Below, piece after piece: positions 61,011-64,000 of a DNA stretch of 64,000 nucleotides (position 1 is the first letter of the stretch; each line of letters opens with the position of its first letter). The notes beneath the pieces were generated by a model. The model was not told the DNA's origin and did not search any database. It saw nothing but the letters and a program-made list of their open reading frames with translations. The position numbers were made by a program, and so were the translations under genes. This DNA comes from Alphaproteobacteria bacterium (lineage in GTDB: Bacteria; Pseudomonadota; Alphaproteobacteria; DSM-16000; Inquilinaceae), in the NCBI GenBank assembly GCA_028281925.1, contig JANQIX010000049.1:124001-188000 (forward strand), in the 5' to 3' direction.

Positions 61011-61286
61011 TCACTCTTCTTCGGCCACTCCGCAATCCTCATCGATCCGGTTCTGCCGATGCGCGAACCAGAAGATCAGGATCAGGAAGATGATCAGAGA
61101 GCCTTGTGCGGCGGCGAAGAAGCCGAGGGGAAATCCAAGGAAGACCATCTCGTTGAGAGGCTCCACGAAAACGTGGATGCCCAGTCCACCAAGAAGCCAG
61201 AGTGTAAGGGTCGTCAGCATCAAACGCCGCGACAATCCCCAATGCCTTGCCGCCGTTTCAGGCGTGATCGGCTGAGAGCCGTCCAT
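61011..61286 (-). CDS. DUF4212 symporter partner subunit
   Basis: A 91-residue membrane protein with two spans (LMLTTLTLWLLGGLGIHVFV and FFAAAQGSLIIFLILIFWFA) and the typical loop with FLGFPLGFF, ending with a charged tail. Such small proteins are regularly encoded immediately upstream of VC_2705-type sodium:solute symporters and are thought to be a second subunit. From the ATG at 61286; the long open frame upstream to 61796 is unconserved. 13 bases separate it from the symporter. Confidence 0.85.
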   Translation of the reverse strand: MDGSQPITPETAARHWGLSRRLMLTTLTLWLLGGLGIHVFVEPLNEMVFLGFPLGFFAAAQGSLIIFLILIFWFAHRQNRIDEDCGVAEEE

Positions 61287-61611
61287 TGGTGTCTGTCCCC
61301 CCTCAGGCCGCGAACGGATGTTCGAATTAGCCCGTATCCTGTATCGCAGTTGCGCTGGGACATTTCCATGCCGAGGCGATGGCAAAAGGCAAAAATTGAC
61401 GATATCGCGCCCTCGAAGGCGGCGTACCGCCCCCGCCGACTGCATGGCGCCCTGGCGGAAGCGCAATCCCTGACCACGTGCCTTCGGCCCATATGCGATG
61501 GCAGGCAAGAACGACCAGGCCGGTCTGTCGGCAGGTCGATGACGATCGCCGACGATGTTCCGGCAGGCAGGCCGATGTTGCACGCCAACAGCGGTGACAA
61601 GGGGAACGGTC
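61287..61611. other. 325-base intergenic region without a recognisable gene
   Basis: This gap lies between the leftward DUF4212-symporter unit and a rightward small gene. Several open frames cross it, but none has a plausible protein. TTGACG at 61396-61401 has no matching -10. Divergent promoters are expected here, but I could not place them with confidence. Confidence 0.6.
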
Positions 61612-61875
61612 ATGAGATTCGTCATCTTCCAATGCCAGCGCGATCGGGACATGTTCGTCGTCACGGACGACGAACATGCCGTCAAGCTGCCGAAGGAGCT
61701 TTCCCATCTCCACGGCCGGCTTGAGCGGGTCGGCGCCTTCCCTGAAATGGGTGAGGACAGGGTCGCGTTTGACGAGACGCTGGCGAAGAACAGCATCGCG
61801 CACCAGGGTTATTACCTGTTCGAGGCGAAGAGCTTCGACGCTGTCGCGGAGCCGCCGGAAACCATGCCCGGCTAG
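61612..61875 (+). CDS. Hypothetical protein, 87 residues
   Basis: A small soluble acidic protein (FVIFQCQRDRDMFVVTDDEH at its start, then KLPKELSHLHGRLERVGAFP and NSIAHQGYYLFEAKSFDAV). AAGGGG 8 bases before the ATG is a good ribosome-binding site and makes this start preferable to the upstream ATG at 61555. No family is recognised. A GC-rich hairpin 60 bases downstream may end the transcript. Confidence 0.6.
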   Translation: MRFVIFQCQRDRDMFVVTDDEHAVKLPKELSHLHGRLERVGAFPEMGEDRVAFDETLAKNSIAHQGYYLFEAKSFDAVAEPPETMPG

Positions 61876-61934
61876 GACGCCGCGCCGCCGACTGCCGGGT
61901 CCCCGAAGAGGCTCCCGGCCACGGAGCCGCATAG

Positions 61935-61960
61935 GGCGCGCCGTCGCGATGCGGCGCGCC
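61935..61960 (+). terminator. Terminator-like hairpin after the 87-residue ORF
   Basis: GGCGCGCCG (61935-61943) pairs with CGGCGCGCC (61952-61960) around an 8-base loop and is followed by TCGCTTGGTTT, a modest U-rich tract. It is a reasonable rho-independent terminator. Confidence 0.5.
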
Positions 61961-62025
61961 TCGCTTGGTTTGAGACGCGATCGGGTCTAACATCTGTGTG
62001 ATTGAGAGCCATAATTACGTTTAAA

Positions 62026-62059
62026 AGCCGTGATAAGACCCATCTTATCGCGGTCGGCT
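62026..62059. promoter_or_regulatory. Two-part palindrome upstream of the 160-residue ORF
   Basis: GATAAGA-CCCA-TCTTATC (62032-62049) is a perfect 7-bp inverted repeat, enclosed by AGCCG (62026-62030) and CGGCT (62055-62059). It lies in AT-richer DNA about 120 bases before the gene. It could be a regulator binding site or a leader hairpin. Nothing in the window tells which. Confidence 0.4.
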
Positions 62060-62175
62060 GTTCCAACCTGCCCGGGGGAAACGCGGTTGTCCCACTGCGG
62101 ATGACCCACAGATTTGCAGACGAAGGCGGGAAGACGAGCTGCCGATCAATGGAATTGACGGGGGTCGAGGGTGCA

Positions 62176-62658
62176 ATGGGGTTCTTCGACGTCTTTTTCC
62201 GCCCCGATCTCGAGGAGCAATCCGAGAAGTCGGAGATCATCGACGCAGCGAACCTGCTGCAGATCGGGGAATTCCAGCTTCTGCAGCTGGCCTATAAGCA
62301 ATGGTACGGCGAAGAGCTGCCGGCTGAGAGCGTCGACACGCTCTTCTCGGCCTACATGTTGCGACAGCACGTGCCGGTCTGGGCCCGGCATTATGCGCGC
62401 AGCATTCTGCAGCAACACAGCTATGGCCGCATCGACATCAACGACGCGGGCTACCACCGCTACGACCGGGATTATGTGACCCACGTCCCCCAGGGGGTTC
62501 GGCGGTTTTGTCTCGCATCGCTCTGGTGTGGCCTCGTCATCTTCGGCGGGGTGGCGCTGGCGGCCCTGGTCAGCCAGGATGGGGTCAGCCTGCTGCCCCC
62601 GTATTTCGATCGCTCCGAGGTGGCTCCGCCGACTGGCGTACATCCCGACGCCGATTAG
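62176..62658 (+). CDS. Hypothetical protein with one C-terminal membrane span
   Basis: A 160-residue protein. The N-terminal two thirds look helical and soluble (FFDVFFRPDLEEQSEKSE, LLQIGEFQLLQLAYKQWYG, LFSAYMLRQHVPVWARHYAR), followed by FCLASLWCGLVIFGGVALAALV as a single span and a short tail. GAGGG 4 bases before the ATG at 62176 supports this start; in-frame starts at 62149 and 62002 would add unconvincing residues. No family is recognised. Confidence 0.65.
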   Translation: MGFFDVFFRPDLEEQSEKSEIIDAANLLQIGEFQLLQLAYKQWYGEELPAESVDTLFSAYMLRQHVPVWARHYARSILQQHSYGRIDINDAGYHRYDRDYVTHVPQGVRRFCLASLWCGLVIFGGVALAALVSQDGVSLLPPYFDRSEVAPPTGVHPDAD

Positions 62659-62711
62659 CCAGTCGTCCGCCGAGAGGTTAAGCTGCTTTCGCAAGGGTGC
62701 TGAGCCGCCCC

Positions 62712-62740
62712 CTATGGTGGGGTCAGCGGCACAACCATAG
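62712..62740 (+). promoter_or_regulatory. Spaced inverted repeat before the 66-residue membrane gene
   Basis: CTATGGT (62712-62718) and ACCATAG (62734-62740) are exact inverted repeats with 15 bases between. The right arm overlaps a -10-like TAGAAT (62738-62743). This is the layout of an operator over a promoter, but the -35 is poor. Confidence 0.4.
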
Positions 62741-62758
62741 AATTAGAGGCGAGTACGG

Positions 62759-62959
62759 ATGTTCGGCATTCCGGAGGCGTGGGAGACACCCATCAATGTC
62801 GTCTTCCTGATCGTCATGGTGATCATCGCATGGTCGGGCATTCGATACCGGGATGCCGAAGGCAACACGGACATTGTCCGCCTTCTGTTCGGCTCGATTG
62901 CGGCGACCTATTTCTTCCTGGTGCTGCTGACCGATATCCTGGGGATTGCACTGTTCTGA
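62759..62959 (+). CDS. Small two-span membrane protein
   Basis: A 66-residue protein with two spans (PINVVFLIVMVIIAWSGI and LLFGSIAATYFFLVLLTDILG) separated by a charged loop RYRDAEGNTD. GAGGCGAG just before the ATG is an acceptable ribosome-binding site. No family is recognised. It is convergent with the TPR gene. Confidence 0.6.
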   Translation: MFGIPEAWETPINVVFLIVMVIIAWSGIRYRDAEGNTDIVRLLFGSIAATYFFLVLLTDILGIALF

Positions 62960-62989
62960 GCGCCATGGCCCGCAAGACGTCCCCGAGCC

Positions 62990-63595
62990 TCAGGGCTTGT
63001 GCATGCGCTGCTGTTCGTCGATCTCCGGCATGGTGAAGACCCTCTCCTCCTCCGGCAGCTCGAACTGGCTGACCAGGTGGCGGATCCGATTCTCGACGCT
63101 GGACGGTTCGGGGTTGTGGATGATGCGGTGCATGATGCCCGGCCCTTCCACCGACTCGCGATCGACCTGGACGGAACTGACATAGCTCTCCAGCGCCAGT
63201 TGGTGACGGCCTGTGCGGTCATAGAGGATGCCGAGATTGGCATAGGCTGCGGCCAGCGCGCCGCGGCCTGTGGTGTCGTCCTCCACCAGCGTCTCTTCCA
63301 GGAAATCGATCAGGTACTGGAACTCGGCCTCCGCCTCGTCGTAGCGCTCCATCTGAAGATATGCGATGGCCCTGCCCATAAGCGCGCCGCGGTGGTCCGG
63401 CTGCGCGACCAAGGCTGCGTCGAAATCTTCGATGGCTTGATCCCATTCGCCGGAAGACAGATGGATGTCGCCCTTGCGCACCTCATAGTCGCCGGGCGGC
63501 GTGTCGAAATAGTCCACGCCGATGGTCAGGATGCCCACGCCCAGCATCACGAGAAGCATGAGACCGAGAGTTCGTCCGCTTACGGGTAGCTGCAT
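62990..63595 (-). CDS. Membrane-anchored TPR protein
   Basis: A 201-residue protein with an N-terminal span (LGLMLLVMLGVGILTIGVDYF) and then three or so tetratricopeptide units (YEVRKGDIHLSSGEWDQAIE, ALMGRAIAYLQMERYDEAEA, AAYANLGILYDRTGRHQLAL), probably periplasmic. The tail is rich in Glu and ends in EQQRMHKP. It follows the 80-residue membrane gene by 3 bases. It most likely serves as an assembly scaffold, but the partner is unknown. Confidence 0.78.
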   Translation of the reverse strand: MQLPVSGRTLGLMLLVMLGVGILTIGVDYFDTPPGDYEVRKGDIHLSSGEWDQAIEDFDAALVAQPDHRGALMGRAIAYLQMERYDEAEAEFQYLIDFLEETLVEDDTTGRGALAAAYANLGILYDRTGRHQLALESYVSSVQVDRESVEGPGIMHRIIHNPEPSSVENRIRHLVSQFELPEEERVFTMPEIDEQQRMHKP

Positions 63596-63598
63596 CGA

Positions 63599-63841
63599 TC
63601 AAACCTTGAACAGGGTCCAGGTATAGAGAAGCGCGATGATGTAGCACGCGAGCGCCGCGGTGATGCCAGCCCGCTTTCTCAACCGCTGCCGCTCTTCCTC
63701 GCCGATATCGGGTTTGCCCAGCTTCCGCGCCGCCCGGTTGACGCTCATCATCCAGATCAGCCGCCGCGCCGGGAAGAACAGCGCTACGGCCAAGGCGGCC
63801 GCCCATAGCCACATGTAGTCTTCTGAAAGGATTGATTCCAT
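63599..63841 (-). CDS. Small two-span membrane protein, partner of the TPR gene
   Basis: An 80-residue protein with two spans (MWLWAAALAVALFFPARRL and AALACYIIALLYTWTLF) joined by a basic cytoplasmic-type loop (NRAARKLGKPDIGEEERQRL). Together with the TPR gene 3 bases downstream it looks like a two-gene unit. Its family is not recognised. Confidence 0.65.
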   Translation of the reverse strand: MESILSEDYMWLWAAALAVALFFPARRLIWMMSVNRAARKLGKPDIGEEERQRLRKRAGITAALACYIIALLYTWTLFKV

Positions 63842-63920
63842 CGCCGGCCCGTTCTCGGCATCACTCGTCCCACGGGATCACGGGCGAATTCCTGACGCCG
63901 CGTCCGGGGGAAAACAGAGA

Positions 63921-63943
63921 GGGAGGGGCCATCGGCCCCTCCC
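63921..63943 (-). terminator. Rho-independent terminator of the gene at the right edge
   Basis: GGGAGGGGCC-ATC-GGCCCCTCCC is a perfect 10-bp stem with a 3-base loop. On the minus strand it is followed by TCTCTGTTTTCC, a U-rich tract. It terminates the gene whose stop codon is at 63973-63975. Confidence 0.8.
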
Positions 63944-63972
63944 CGCAAAAGTACACGCGATCCGGTTGGCGG

Positions 63973-64000
63973 TTAGTCGCCGCCCGCCGGCCGGCGGCCG
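63973..64000 (-). CDS. 3' end of an unidentified gene cut by the window edge
   Basis: A TAA on the minus strand at 63975-63973 closes a frame that reads GRRPAGGD and then leaves the window. The terminator just downstream supports a real gene ending here. Too little is visible to name the product. Confidence 0.45.

Noticed and set aside
61396-61424. TTGACG as a promoter of the 87-residue ORF
   Set aside because: No -10-like hexamer occurs 16-18 bases downstream.

Overview
The window is GC-rich, densely coded chromosomal DNA from an alphaproteobacterium, most likely Rhodospirillales or a close relative. The evidence is the dusB-ntrB-ntrC order, a fused ispDF gene, a pyruvate dehydrogenase E1-beta with its own lipoyl domain, LpxI rather than LpxH in lipid A synthesis, separate trpE and trpG/D/C, and a GTTC-N7-GTTC type LexA operator before lexA. 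This placement is inferred from gene content, not from a 16S gene. I saw no rRNA, tRNA, CRISPR array, insertion sequence or phage gene. Almost everything is core metabolism and envelope biogenesis. Layout: 1-3.5 kb (minus) dusB, ntrB and the 5' part of ntrC, nitrogen control, preceded by a compact cluster of overlapping palindromes. 3.7-6.7 kb (plus) ispDF, pgpA, a CinA-type amidase and a DUF429 gene, all tightly packed. 6.8-8.3 kb an exported TAP-like alpha/beta hydrolase. 8.3-21.1 kb (minus) a long central-carbon run: coq10-like, lipA, lpdA, pdhC, pdhB, pdhA, ftsB-like, eno, kdsA, pyrG, secG, tpiA. It builds the lipoylated pyruvate dehydrogenase complex and links lower glycolysis to acetyl-CoA. 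21.3-33.2 kb (plus) a PpiD-like periplasmic folding factor, trpE, an unusual membrane-anchored CHAT-domain protein, an opposite-strand divergent polysaccharide deacetylase, then trpG-trpD-trpC-moaC-moeA with stop/start overlaps, and lexA with its own SOS operator. 33.2-38.4 kb comEC (minus), gltX, gltA and a small membrane ORF. 38.5-53 kb (minus) a classic envelope/translation run: lpxB, lpxI, lpxA, fabZ, lpxD, skp-like, bamA, rseP, dxr, cdsA, uppS, frr, pyrH, tsf, rpsB. 53-56.6 kb dnaE. From 56.7 kb the content is more accessory: an exported PHB-depolymerase-like esterase, a small membrane protein, a methyltransferase, a YggT-like protein, a sodium:solute symporter with its DUF4212 partner, several unrecognised small proteins, a TPR protein with a small membrane partner, and the 3' tip of another gene behind a good terminator. 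The most noteworthy points are the putatively periplasmic CHAT peptidase-like protein inserted between trpE and trpG, the mutually exclusive palindromes forming the presumed dusB-ntrBC leader, the LexA operator before lexA with a second exact match in the dnaE/esterase divergent region, and the group of small orphan genes with inverted repeats near 62 kb. All protein functions are read from motifs and context only; no database search was run.
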